A stretch of 64,000 nucleotides of DNA, taken from Aphrocallistes beatrix (lineage: Eukaryota; Porifera; Hexactinellida; Sceptrulophora; Aphrocallistidae). Location of the stretch: NCBI GenBank assembly GCA_963281255.1, contig OY725490.1:3844001-3908000 (forward strand). The letters are read 5' to 3'. Position numbers and translations under genes: made by a program. Positions 33,950-44,291 of the stretch are shown here, piece by piece (position 1 is the stretch's first letter; each line of letters opens with the position of its first letter). The notes beneath the pieces were generated by a model. The model was not told where the DNA came from. It saw nothing but the letters and a program-made list of their open reading frames with translations, and did not search any database.

Positions 33950-34133
33950 CAGTCAGGGTCGCTTATTGTGAACCACCAGGGGACCAAATAATCTGTTCAT
34001 AATAGAGATACTTCATATTAAGCGAACTTGGTTCAATCAAATCCTATCTAAAATATGAAATTGAGGCCAGGAGGTTAGCTCATAATAAACGAATGTTCAT
34101 ATTAAGCGGGCTCATAATAAGCGACCCTGACTG
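33950..34133. mobile_element. Pogo-type MITE (TA TSD)
   Basis: Ends CAGTCAGGGTCGCTTATTGT and ATAATAAGCGACCCTGACTG, flanked by TA. Confidence 0.88.
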
Positions 34134-34893
34134 TATATTTGATAGAGCGAGGTGTTAAAAGAATCGAACACTTATGGCGTAACCATTCATTATCCCATTA
34201 TGGACAAATATGTGTTCAATCATTTATATTAGATTGAACTTTATTTTTGCATTATGATGTGTGCCTAATATGTACAGTATGATAGTCATATACACAGTGT
34301 ACTATTTTATCCTATTTTCTATGTAAAAGTAGTGAAAAGTTAGACATTTGTAATTTTCTCAAAAGTGCGTATTTTTATCTGAAATTTTAAACATAAAGTC
34401 TCCCAAGGGTAGATATTAACTGTATTTAAAGAAAATAATTTTAGATGGATATTTTTCAAGTTGATAACTGTTATCTGTGACATGGACAAAATGTACCCAT
34501 CCATGGTCACCATATGATATTTTGATTTTTTGAGCATGATATATGAATCTCCAAACCCTCCCCTATACGTTGGTATAATTAGTTTTTTTCTGACATGCGA
34601 ATCCGCTACTAAGATAACGCTCGTCCATTTTTGGCAATGGACCCCTTCCATTGGCCGTGATAATGATATTTTTCCCGTGGGCCCCAGATTGGGAACCACT
34701 GACCAAGTGGACTGCTACTACTACTGTCAGGTAAATGGATTCACCCGTCGTGGGGGGTAGCATCGTTTACAATTAGGAGTCATGGTTACTCGTAGCAACA
34801 AGACAGATAGTATTTATAGTCATGCGTATAAGTATTGTTAGTATGTACTCGTTTCTTGTATTGTCTTTGTATTCAAATTAGATTTTTCACATA
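34134..34893. other. Spacer with an isolated hAT terminus
   Basis: GGGCCCCAGATTGGGAACCACTG (in part 34681-34701) resembles a hAT right end (CAGTGGTTCCCAATCTG in complement), but no left partner was found. No gene. Confidence 0.35.
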
Positions 34894-35262
34894 CCGTATT
34901 GCTTCGAATAAGCGCCCGGGCGCTTATTTATTTCGTGCACCCTTTAGACCCGGCGCTTATTCAAGCCCCGGCGCTTATTTTTTTCATTCGCTATTTTGAC
35001 CCGGCGCCCTTTTTTTTGTTTACTACATTGACTGGCACTTTTATTTTTGCCACAACTGAGAATGTTAGTTCTACTAAAAAAGGATAATGTAATGTTTCAA
35101 AAAGCACTTGTATCTATGCCACTACTGAGAATACTAGTTTGATATGATGTTCAGAGAACTAAAATGCCCCGGCGCTTATTCGAGCCCCGGCGCTTATTCA
35201 AGCCCCGGCGCTTATTTATTTCGTTCACCCTTTAGACCCGGCGCTTATTCAGGGAAATACGG
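34894..35262. mobile_element. MITE with GGCGCTTATTC repeats (TA TSD)
   Basis: Ends CCGTATTGCTTCGAATAAGC and GCTTATTCAGGGAAATACGG, flanked by TA. The interior repeats CCCGGCGCTTATT. Confidence 0.85.
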
Positions 35263-35321
35263 TACTTAAGTCTGCTAAGTATCCCGGCATAATCTAGTTT
35301 CATCACACTACTAGTATGCAT

Positions 35322-35410
35322 ACACATAGCTCGCTTCGCTTGTTTGCGCTGCCCGGGTGGCAGACACAAAGTGCTGCCAGAGGCGCCCTTTGGTCATATT
35401 GTACCATTAT
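35322..35410 (-). mobile_element. Helitron 3'-tail remnant (H12)
   Basis: Minus-strand GC-rich tail with GCTCGCTTCGCTTG and a stem GGCAG...CTGCC. Here a G-C pair of the family stem is replaced by A-T on both sides. Confidence 0.75.
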
Positions 35411-35495
35411 TTATGAATAATAAATACATTCGAACAACCTCTTTCGATGTCGATTGTTCAAGGGACGTCTAGCGTTCGAATCTATACATACGATC

Positions 35496-35660
35496 AGTGG
35501 CGGCTCCATAGATTTTAGTATAGGGAGGCTAACTGAAATTCGATTGTCCAAGAATTAGAAGACCAGCGTTAGGCAGGCGCGTAGCCATGATTTTGGATTG
35601 GGGTCATAAGCGAGCAAATTAGGGATTTTGGGGGGCTTGGCCCCCAGAAAATTTTCGAAC
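35496..35660. mobile_element. Two hAT left-end scraps
   Basis: CAGTGGCGGCTCCATAG (35496) and CAGGCGCGTAGCCATGATTT (near 35576) look like hAT termini; GGGGGGCTTGGCCCCC follows. Right partners were not found. Confidence 0.45.
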
Positions 35661-36296
35661 TTTATACTCGAAAATATCAATCTACAGCTATTCTAACCAT
35701 CTATGGAGCACTAATTTTGATAAAATTTATCTTATTATTCATTCATTTTGATGCATAAAAATCAAGACAAAAAGTAGGAAGCAACTTTATTACTTTATTT
35801 GGGGGCTACTACTGCATATTACAGAGGCCGGCAACCTTTTAAATGAAGTGCCATCAATTTAGCCTCGCATGGCATAGGTTGCCGACCCCTGGCATACGAG
35901 ATACTACCTGACTAATAGAAAATGTATGTACTACATAAGGCCAGAGTATTGTAATTAATATAATTAAAGGTTAAATAGAATCGCTAAAACTCAATTTGAT
36001 AGCCCGATTGAAGAATGTAGTGTTTACGCCATTGCAATTAATTCTTCAATTATGTACTCCTAAATGATCCTATAGGAACTTCAATGTAGTACAAAAACCG
36101 TTATTTACGTATTAATATGTAGTCCAAATCATTTATATTGAAATTAGTAAATTGTTATTATCATATAAGGATTGAAAGTACAACTAATTTACTACCTAAT
36201 ATTAAATATGTAAGATAAAGTAGAATTTTGTGACCCCATGATACAACTAAGCAACAGTTTTTACTTTCAACATGAGAGAAAGAAAGTGTCTTCTAG

Positions 36297-36303
36297 TATA
36301 AAA
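36297..36303 (+). promoter_or_regulatory. TATA box for the unknown gene
   Basis: TATAAAA lies 38 bases before the ATG at 36341, leaving room for a very short 5' UTR. Confidence 0.5.
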
Positions 36304-36340
36304 TGATTCATCTCATCTTAGAACAAACTCAAGTTAAAAT

Positions 36341-37447
36341 ATGGCCTACATTAAGACCTATTCCGAGGTATCAACCTATCCAGCTACTTCTGAGACACTG
36401 AGACAACAATTCAAGGAACAGCTAGGATTCACTATCACTTCCATCAATTCACAAGACATCATAGAAGCTGTCAATCTATTCACGGATGATTTGTTTCTCA
36501 TATGTGAGAGAGGTGGGAAAGAACTAGTAGATCTATTCAACCTCGATAATCATAGTTCTAAAGCTACTCTGCATTCTTTTTCTAATCACATCCTCAATAG
36601 TAGCAATAGCATTCGATATGTGAGTTTGGAAATACAATTCCTCCATAACACTTTCCCACCCAACCCAAGTTACGCTCGCGCAACAACGGACAGTTGTACA
36701 CAGACATTGGGGTCCAGTATTTTGAAAAGAGATCAATTAGCTCAACACATATCCAATTTGATACAAATTGCCACTGGCCTACCTAAACACTTGATCTACA
36801 GGCATCTGAGTATCAGTGCAGTACGCTGGGAGTATGGTACTGTGTTTGTGAACCTGTCGTTGTCAGCAGTACTGGGATGCCTTGCAGTAAAGGGGTTCAC
36901 GTTCAGCCCCAAGTGGAATGTTCAAGCGTATGACAACCTTTTCAAACGGGCCCTCCTCACGACCAGTTGTAAACACGATCAGAAGGACGAGAGAATTAAT
37001 GATCTTGCTAATATCCAGAATTTCAGCACAGGTACAAAAAGAAAATATGCCACACCAAAGCTAAGTCTTCCAATTCAAAATTCTGAGAGAGTCTATACTT
37101 GTCGCAAGCGCTCTCAGAGTCTTCTTGAATCAAAAAATTCAGTGAACTTGCTCTCAACTCCCGATTACAGTGTTGATGAGTTGTCAAATTTTAGCAAGAA
37201 GAACCTGTCAATCCTACAAGAAAATGGAACGGGATCTACATACCAGAATCCTCAGGCTGGTAGCAACATGGCTTTGATTGGCATGATGGAGATGCTAGGA
37301 TTCTCAGTTATAGGCGAGCCATTGCGGATTAAAGGAACGTTGCTGGCAACACTCTCCCTTGAAAAGGGAACGGCAATGAAATTCAAGATGAAATTTGATC
37401 AAAGTTGTAAGACTGAAATTCCTCAACGGAAGATGAGTAGTGTTTAA
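36341..37447 (+). CDS. Intronless gene of unknown function, 368 residues
   Basis: I do not recognise this protein. The frame is uninterrupted from MAYIKTYSEVSTYPATS to KMSSV. The N-terminal half (about 1-210) looks globular and helical, with FTDDLFLICERGGKELVDLF and, near residue 165-190, SAVRWEYGTVFVNLSLSAVLG. The middle is basic and Ser-rich (GTKRKYATPK, CRKRSQSLLE), possibly a nuclear-localisation region. The C-terminal part has NMALIGMMEMLGFSVIGE. No signal peptide is evident. A TATAAAA lies 38 bases upstream, and AATAAA overlaps the stop codon, so the transcription unit is very compact. The RWEYG helix faintly recalls a Bcl-2 BH1 helix, but the match is too weak to claim. It could be a lineage-specific gene or an exapted mobile-element gene. 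Confidence 0.7.
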   Translation: MAYIKTYSEVSTYPATSETLRQQFKEQLGFTITSINSQDIIEAVNLFTDDLFLICERGGKELVDLFNLDNHSSKATLHSFSNHILNSSNSIRYVSLEIQFLHNTFPPNPSYARATTDSCTQTLGSSILKRDQLAQHISNLIQIATGLPKHLIYRHLSISAVRWEYGTVFVNLSLSAVLGCLAVKGFTFSPKWNVQAYDNLFKRALLTTSCKHDQKDERINDLANIQNFSTGTKRKYATPKLSLPIQNSERVYTCRKRSQSLLESKNSVNLLSTPDYSVDELSNFSKKNLSILQENGTGSTYQNPQAGSNMALIGMMEMLGFSVIGEPLRIKGTLLATLSLEKGTAMKFKMKFDQSCKTEIPQRKMSSV

Positions 37448-37452
37448 ATAAA
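37447..37452 (+). terminator. Polyadenylation signal AATAAA overlapping the stop
   Basis: AATAAA begins on the last base of the TAA stop codon of the unknown gene. Confidence 0.5.
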
Positions 37453-37834
37453 AATTAATTTACTTGATTCAATCGCGCGTTTTAAAGCTTGCTATTATTT
37501 TGCATTTTAATAATTGTATAGGCTTAAATATTTTTTTTAATTGCTTGGGAGCATAACCAGAGTCACTTAGTTACTCTATCTTCAATGTGAAAAATCCCTA
37601 ATAAGTTTTGTAAATGATATTGGGGACGGACTCGCCAAGCACCCATAATCATAAACATAGCGGATATGGTACCGAGTGGCTAAGGTAGACCCGCAGTGGG
37701 CTTACTCGGCTTGGGATCTATGAAAGGAACTGTATATCCTCGAATAGTTGCCGGGAAATTAATTTACGAGCGCGTCCGCTTGATTACGCTGCGCGGCTGT
37801 TAGTGTCGGTCAGGCTATATAAAATATCACTGTA
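37453..37834. other. Spacer; possible SINE-like segment
   Basis: CCGAGTGGCTAAGG near 37672 resembles a tRNA box A, but no convincing box B follows. A GC-rich segment near 37770-37800 resembles decayed Helitron tails. Otherwise nothing. Confidence 0.3.
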
Positions 37835-39100
37835 CGGTCGGTCTGTTTCATGATTATTTGCAATTTTTGAGGTGATTTTGAATGACCACAACTTACAATG
37901 TAATCTGTTAGGCAGTACTTCAATGCAATTTTTCTCAACTATACAGTGATTCTAACGATATCTATTGATATCTTTCCAACTCTTTGATACCCAACTTTTT
38001 TAAAATAATTTTATTCACTTCCGGCGGGCTTTTTTCTCGCTTTTTGGTCTCGAAGTTAATTCTGACAAGATAGTTAAGGTAATTCAACAAATTTTCAGCT
38101 TATAATGCAGGAGCAACGTAGAGAAGATGTGGCAAAGCTCATTGAAACTTCAAAACTTCCAATGAAAGACATTGCTTCTATGTGCGGTGTCACCCTGAAG
38201 ATGGCTTATAATGTTAAGCAACGGATTTCAGCGGGCGAATGCATTGAACACGGGTGGAGCTGGGCCTAAAAGGCGCCTCAACAAAGGAGACAGGATATCA
38301 CTCTCTCTAAATATTAAAAACAATCCCCGAATTTCTTTGTGGACTATGCAGAGTAGTCTAAAGGTTTCACGAGGAGTTGATGTGTCGTATTCAACGGTGA
38401 GGAGATGCATCAAAGAGATGTCCTATTCCAAGAAAACTGCCATCGAAGGACCAAATATTACTCCCTCCCATGAAGCATTGAGAGTTTTATGGGCTAAGAA
38501 ACACAAGTTCATCAATTGGAACAAGGTCTTCTTTACGGATGAGTGTTCCATTTGGCTTTATGGCGGGAAAGTACAGATGTGGACCAAAGGTACTCAAAAG
38601 CCCGTCATCAACATTCCGAGACATTCACCCAAGATCCATATTTGGGGAGGGATATCTACTCGAGGAACTACTCCTGTGCATATTTTTTTAGGGAGAATTT
38701 CAATTCTATCGCATATTGTAATGTGATAAATGAATGTTTGACAGAGACAGCAGACCTACTCTATCCAGACGGTTAGAAACTTCATGATGATAATTCGAGT
38801 ATTCATAAATCCAAGCTCTCTGTCTCATACAAAGAGGAACGCGCCATTAGATGCATATATTGGCCATCCTGCAGCCCTGATTTGAATCCTATAGAGAATT
38901 TATGTGCTGTTCTGAAGAAACGGATTCTAATCAGGGCTCCTAAGACGATCGAAGATGTCAAAAACTATGTGGATATAGAGTAGGGAACCTTTGATCAAAA
39001 TATATGCGTGAGCGGTGCGACCTTGTGATTTCTCCTTAAGACCAACTTGAGATCAAGTTGCATTGTGTATAATAATTGTAAATAATTATGAAACAGACTG
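37835..39100 (+). mobile_element. Tc1/mariner transposon 2 (TA TSD)
   Basis: The right end AATTATGAAACAGACTG and the left end with GGTCTGTTTCATGATTA are inverted. TA flanks both sides. The left end has a 4-base duplication (CGGTCGGT). It is inserted into a MITE of the 40384-40544 family, whose remaining right end follows at 39101-39120. Confidence 0.88.
38105..38990 (+). pseudogene. Tc1/mariner transposase 2, DD34E
   Basis: The start at 38105 (MQEQRREDVAKLIETSK) leads into a helix-turn-helix region (MKDIASMCGVTLKMAYNV). In other frames follow GGAGPKRRLNKGDR, the first catalytic Asp in FFTDECSIWLYGGK, the second in HDDNSSIHKSK and the Glu in SPDLNPIENLCAVLKK. I count 34 residues between the last Asp and the Glu. 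Frameshifts near 38250 and 38690 and a stop near 38775 inactivate it. Confidence 0.88.
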
Positions 39101-39120
39101 TATCCAATATCTACTGTATA

Positions 39121-39268
39121 CAGAGGCGTAGCCAGGGTGCGGCACATGGGGCCTAGGCCGCAACCTCAAAGGCTGTAAAATTTCACAAATTAGCATTGGG
39201 TGCCGCAACCCTCTCGCGAAACGGAATGGAATTGCCGCACCCTAAAAATTGGGCTGGCTACGCCTCTG
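39121..39268. mobile_element. 148-bp hAT MITE (TSD ACTGTATA)
   Basis: Ends CAGAGGCGTAGCCAGGG and GGCTGGCTACGCCTCTG. ACTGTATA flanks both sides exactly. The ends match those of the 4-kb hAT at 15999-20007, so that element's transposase family may have moved it. Confidence 0.93.
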
Positions 39269-39290
39269 ACTGTATATACGTAAATACACA

Positions 39291-39314
39291 TTAATCGAAT
39301 TTTAATAGTAAGGA
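39291..39314 (-). mobile_element. Helitron 5'-end scrap (H14)
   Basis: TTAATCGAATTTTAATAGTA plus AGGA is the inverted H-family 5' end; nothing else of the element follows. Confidence 0.65.
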
Positions 39315-39496
39315 TAAATCCTATTTACTTCCTGATAAAAGTAAACATATCAGATATGAGACTTTGAATCACAGGACGAATAAATGCATAAATGGTATGA
39401 GGAAAGAATTAGCAGCAAAAAATATTCTAAGGGATGGGAAAAAATAAAGGTACTTTCTTTAGGGGGGGCGGCTACTATTCTTGTATATACGGTATA

Positions 39497-39690
39497 TCTT
39501 ATATATTAAAACTCAATGGGTTTTTTGTTTTGATTGAGGAACTGGGAGGTGCAGAAATGTTAAATTTGGCACACAGGTAAATAACAATTGAGTCTATGAT
39601 TAAGTTCGAAAATCTAAGCGAAATCTTCACACCAAGAATCCAGCAGATTGTCAAATTTCATTTTTTTCCATGAACAGACTTGAAAAAAAT
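39497..39690 (+). mobile_element. Second Helitron-like subfamily, fragment 2
   Basis: Begins TCTTATATATTAAAACTCAA, a Helitron-like 5' end, followed by GATTGAGGAACTGGGAGGT as at 12405. No 3' tail found. Confidence 0.55.
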
Positions 39691-40383
39691 TATATACTGA
39701 TCGAATTATCATTTCTAGGAAACATAAAAATGTTGCTAAGTCTTAATACATAAAATGTGATTAAGATTTGTTAAGTTAACCATCCAAAGTAATTGAAATG
39801 CAATTTTTGAAGAATTTACAACCTGTAGATGTAGAAAAATGGCTAAAAATAAATGAATTGTTTAAAGAAAGAAAAGTTAATTTATCTGCTTTGAACGCAT
39901 AGATTATTTGTCAGATCATAGTCTTCTCTATATAAATCGTGGCATCAATTATACCGAAGTGGAGGGCGAGGAATTATTAATTAAGTTGTCAAAAATCCTT
40001 CGGTTCAATTTATTAAAAAAGTTCAGAAACATAATTCTTTAAGTTAATTGATCATCTAAAAGATAATATGATAGATTTTTTTACTGTTTATCATACTGCT
40101 TATACCTAGAAATCAACCGTGCAAGCTATACCAGTATAATTATGACAGGAGGTGGCAGAACAGGACCAACATTTGAACATTCCATGATTTGAAATATATG
40201 CACCCCCGGTAGGCAATACACCCCACCCTGACTTAGGGGTGTTTGGTACCCATTGTCTGAACCAATTGCGTTTTATTTCCGTTAGTGCACAACAATATTC
40301 TAGGAATAAAGATAGTTTTTATCTATTTTCTTTTTGTTCAGTCATATTATAATGGATATCTATATATATATGATTGAGAAATA
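39691..40383. other. AT-rich spacer
   Basis: No recognisable gene or repeat. Confidence 0.3.
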
Positions 40384-40544
40384 CTGTAGATATTGGATAT
40401 AGTGATATTTTGGATTAAGTGATAATTTTGTCGGATTTGAGGTACCCCAGTCGATGACATTCCATACTAATTTTATTGGATATAGTGATAATATGACCAA
40501 AAATTCCATGTCCCCGGCACTATAACTATATCCAATATCTACTG
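40384..40544. mobile_element. MITE with GATATTGGATATAGTG ends (TA TSD)
   Basis: Ends CTGTAGATATTGGATATAGT and CTATATCCAATATCTACTG, flanked by TA. A second copy, interrupted by Tc1/mariner 2, lies around 37815-39120. Confidence 0.8.
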
Positions 40545-40881
40545 TAATTTTATTCTTGAAATGTCCAAGAGGGGACCTATTATAACTGATATGTATTTTA
40601 TAGCATGGCCTTATGTTATTCAAATGCAGGTGTTGTCAGCGTATAAAACTTCTTTACTAGGTTGTTTAAATATTCTGCTTGTTAATAGGCTTATAGCAAA
40701 GTAATAATAGAAAAATTAATTATTTATGCATAATAGTTAGTTAATATTTAGACATAAAAATACTTTCCACTACATGTTCAATTCTTGTATTGATAGTATG
40801 AGTTTCTTTTTTGTGATTAGATATTTATTTTGCTACTTGAAATCTTATTCTACCTACTTCGTTATTATGTTATTATGGTTA

Positions 40882-41004
40882 CAAGCGCGCTTCGCTTGCC
40901 TGCGCTGTGTGGCTGGCGGACACTTTGTGGGCGCCTAGGCTCACAATGATTAATTATAAGGTAAGTATACTTCTCTAAATACGTTTGTCTTAACGCATTT
41001 CTAA
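40882..41004 (-). mobile_element. Helitron 3'-tail remnant (H13)
   Basis: Minus-strand CAAGCGCGCTTCGCTTG end with half of the GGCGGACAC stem. It abuts the truncated left side of a hAT gene. Confidence 0.75.
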
Positions 41005-43218
41005 ATACGGGTTTTGACAACTGGAAGAAGGCGAAGGAACGGTTCAAGGAACATGAACTCTGTTAATTACACAATGAGATCTTAATGAAGCTTAAGTCTT
41101 TACAATACCCATCTGCCGCTGTTAGACTTTCAACTGAAATTGGAAGTGACCAGAAGTACAGAAGAGAAATGCTAATGAAATAATTGTCATCGATAAGATA
41201 CTTAACTCAGAAGAAGGGGGTAACTTCATGCAATTATTGAAATGCCGAGCAGATGATGTTCAAGGATTTAAGTCGTGGATACGTGATGGGCGTTACTTGT
41301 CTCATGATATTGTCAATAACTATTGGAGATTATGGCTCACAAGATTCTTCGTGCCCTTCTGGATAAAATTAGAGAAGCTGAATGGTTTGCATTGATTGCT
41401 GACGAAACGCGAGGTATCAGTGGGGGTAGAACAATTTTCAATTTCTTTACGTTGGGTTGATACTGAATATGTTGTTAATTAATGAAGCCGTGATTGCATT
41501 CGCGTCAGTTGAACAGACTGATGCTGTAACCTTGACAAGTACTCTGAGAGATTCTCTCATTCGAAGTAACCTCCGGCTGGCACAATGTAGAGGGCAAGCT
41601 TATGATGGAGCGTCAAATATGTCTGGGCGTCTCAATGGAGTTGCTAGCCAGATACAAAAAGAGCAACCGAGTGCACATTACGCTCATTGTGTAGCTCATT
41701 CATTGAATCTCTGCCTACAAGACTGTGGGAAAAAAGTGCCTGTATCAGAGACGCCTTGGATTTTCAAACGAGTTAGTCAATCTTTTTAGAGCTTCTCCAA
41801 AGCGATTAGCACTGTTTTATCATTTGAAATATCAGCTAAGTCCAGATTCTCCTGGGTTGAAACCTCTCTGTCCAACACGGTGGACCATGTGCTCTGGTTC
41901 AATTGATTCAATTCTAAGGAACTACAATGTTTTGTGCGAGGATTTGACACAAATAGGGGAAAATTCTTGTGGCGAATCCTCTACAAAGGCAGTGGGATTG
42001 CTTGCTTTAATGGAAATGTTTTCAACATACTTTGGACTTAAACTCTCCCATCTTGTGTTTGGAGCCGCCGAACAACTTACCACCACTCTACAGTATAAGA
42101 ATATCAATGCACAGGTTACATCAGCCGTAAGTGCAGCATTAACATATTTGCAGAGGCAAGGTTTGGATTCAGCATTTGATAAGTTCTATGAAACTTCATT
42201 CAAGGGCAGTGAGGGTCTCCCTCAAGAACCTGCTCTACCTCGGCAAAGAAAACTCGAAAGATTTGAAAATGGAGCTCCAGAGTCAGAGGCTCATCCTTCT
42301 GCAAAGGAATACTTCCGTCAGCAATACTTTACATTTCTAGATCTGATCATTAGTGAACTCAAACGTAGGTTTGATCAACCATCTTTCTCAATCCTTCGTG
42401 AAATAGAGACTCTTATTTTAGGCTCATGCAATGGGGTTGGAAAAGAACCATCTTGCACCTTCAGAGAAATGTATGGTGGAGATTTAAATATGGATAACCT
42501 TGTTACAGTTAGCAATGCTACCAGATGTTGTGAGAACTGCCAATACAGATCATCACCTAGGAGTTTACAAAGTGACTTCGATAAATACAGTTTGTGAAAT
42601 ATTTAACATTTGTAGATTTGCCAAAACAATGTTATGTGAAGTGGATCGATTGGGGCGCATCTACCTAACAATTCCATTAACTTCTGTCACGACAGAAAAG
42701 TCATTTTTATCTTTACGTCGCCTCAAGTCGTATCTACGTTCAACGATGACACAAAACCCCTTAAATCACCTACTACTACTACATACTCTTGACTTAGAAT
42801 TGGAAAAGGTCGCCAAGGAATAGTCGCAGTAGATTATTTTTTGGCCATTATTGTTAAATGGATTAACTGATGTGTTTTAGTTTACATTTATATTGTGTAT
42901 CTTATCTACTTGTAGCCATGCAACACTTTGAACAATAGTCCAAGAAAATCTACTAGCTCTAAGATCCCTTATTTTGAAGGATCACCAGTTCGTTTATACC
43001 CGATTTGTGTATATTATAATTTTGATAGCAAAATGAATAAGAAACATAATTTTTATCTTTTATAAGCGAATTACATATCTAAACTGGCCTCTGAGTGTAT
43101 AGGGGCCCAATTTATTTCAGGGGGGCTTGCCCCCCAGACTCTCAAAAAAGTCGCTCGCTACGCTCGCGCCGTGTCCTATTCCCAGCTCCCTAATAATAAT
43201 TTGTTTCCACCGCCACTG
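41005..43218 (+). mobile_element. hAT transposon 2, left end lost
   Basis: The right end TTTCCACCGCCACTG at 43218 is a hAT terminus, preceded by GGGGGGCTTGCCCCCCAG. The left part stops at a Helitron tail, so the left terminus and zinc-finger N-terminus are missing. Confidence 0.8.
41010..42823 (+). pseudogene. hAT transposase 2, ZMYM1-like (DUF4371 type)
   Basis: Seen in order: the end of a TTF-type region (DNWKKAKERFKEHE); a DUF4371-like core with FSISLRWVDTEYV and the signature CRGQAYDGASNMSG then HCVAHSLNLCLQDCG; LCPTRWTMCSGSIDS; a C-terminal dimerisation block with TTEKSFLSLRRLKSYLRSTM. It spans several frames, with breaks near 41400-41480, 41750 and 42510. Same class as, but clearly diverged from, the hAT at 16-20 kb. 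Confidence 0.88.
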
Positions 43219-43547
43219 TATAAATAGTATATATATATACAGTGGAACCTGAATGTTCTAGCTTAGAATTAACAACTCAACAAAATCTTGCTGCAGAATA
43301 TTTTTAGGCCCCCCCCACTTGATCCGGAGCTCAGGTGCAATTCACACTTTACACTATAATTACTAGTCACAATCAATGCCACCTCCCTCCCCCCTTCCTA
43401 CGCCTCTGCTCCCAAAGTACACATGTTGAGAGCAAATCGGATGAATATCGAAGATGCTTGATGCACATCATCAAAATATAAAAATTCTTTACGCTTTAAA
43501 TATGCTCAAATCTAGTAGAAGAAACAAAGTTTTCGTAATGCCATATA
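42824..43547. other. hAT 3' end plus flank
   Basis: Holds the 3' non-coding part of hAT 2, a lone pogo-type terminus (CAGTGGAACCTGAATG near 43241) and no gene. Confidence 0.4.
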
Positions 43548-44291
43548 CAGGGTGACCCATAAGTTATGTTACAAGCTTCATTAGGTATAAAATTTCTTAT
43601 ACTCAAACGATCTTAGTTATTATGGTCCTTAGAGATTGTAATTCGAATATCCTCAATGATTTTAAAAGATTTTTCGATTCTATGACTTAGAAATGTGTTT
43701 TGTATGGTGAGTTTTGAGAAAAAAAATGTGTCCTGGTCCGCAGCGAAAATCGTGAATCAGGGCTCACTGCTTTTCAAGTTATCTTCCCAGAGTCTTCAAA
43801 TTTTAGGAAAAATTAGCTCACACATTTTCCTCGAACACTCTAAATTTGTAGAGATATAAGATGTTCAGATCAGTGCATTTTGAAGACCAATTGGATCAGA
43901 ATTTTTGTGATGTGAAAAAAAGTGCCATTTTGGGGAATTTTGCAAAATGTACCTAATTTGAACTGCGACTGAATAACTTTTTCTCGTTTCTGATAACGAA
44001 TTCAGTGGATTTATGAAATATTTCTATGGCGAATGAAAGGTACCTGGTGCTAAATCGTCATGGGACATCGATTATGGAGACATTTTTACAGAAGCAGTGG
44101 GTCCTGATTCACGATTTTCGCTGCGGACCAGGACACATATTTTTTTCTCAAAACTCACCATACAAAACACATTTCTAAGTCATAGAATCGAAATATCTTT
44201 TAAAATCATTGAGGATATTCGAATTACAATCTCTAAGGACCATAATAACTAAGATCGTTTGAGCTTGTAACAGAACTTATGGGTCACCCTG
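43548..44291. mobile_element. Mariner-type MITE with about 220-bp arms (TA TSD)
   Basis: Ends CAGGGTGACCCATAAGTT and AACTTATGGGTCACCCTG, flanked by TA. The arms pair far inward (GGTCCGCAGCGAAAATCGTG and its complement). No coding. Confidence 0.9.

Noticed and set aside
36341-37447. Bcl-2 family assignment for the orphan gene
   Set aside because: Only a faint BH1-like helix (RWEYGTVFVNLSLS); no BH3, BH2 or C-terminal anchor.
37661-37760. Possible tRNA or tRNA-derived SINE (CCGAGTGGCTAAGG)
   Set aside because: A box A-like word is present but no box B, acceptor pairing or A-rich tail could be found.
35496-43218. A single 7.7-kb hAT spanning both CAGTGGCGG and CCGCCACTG ends
   Set aside because: Flanks do not match and several independent elements and an intact gene lie between them.
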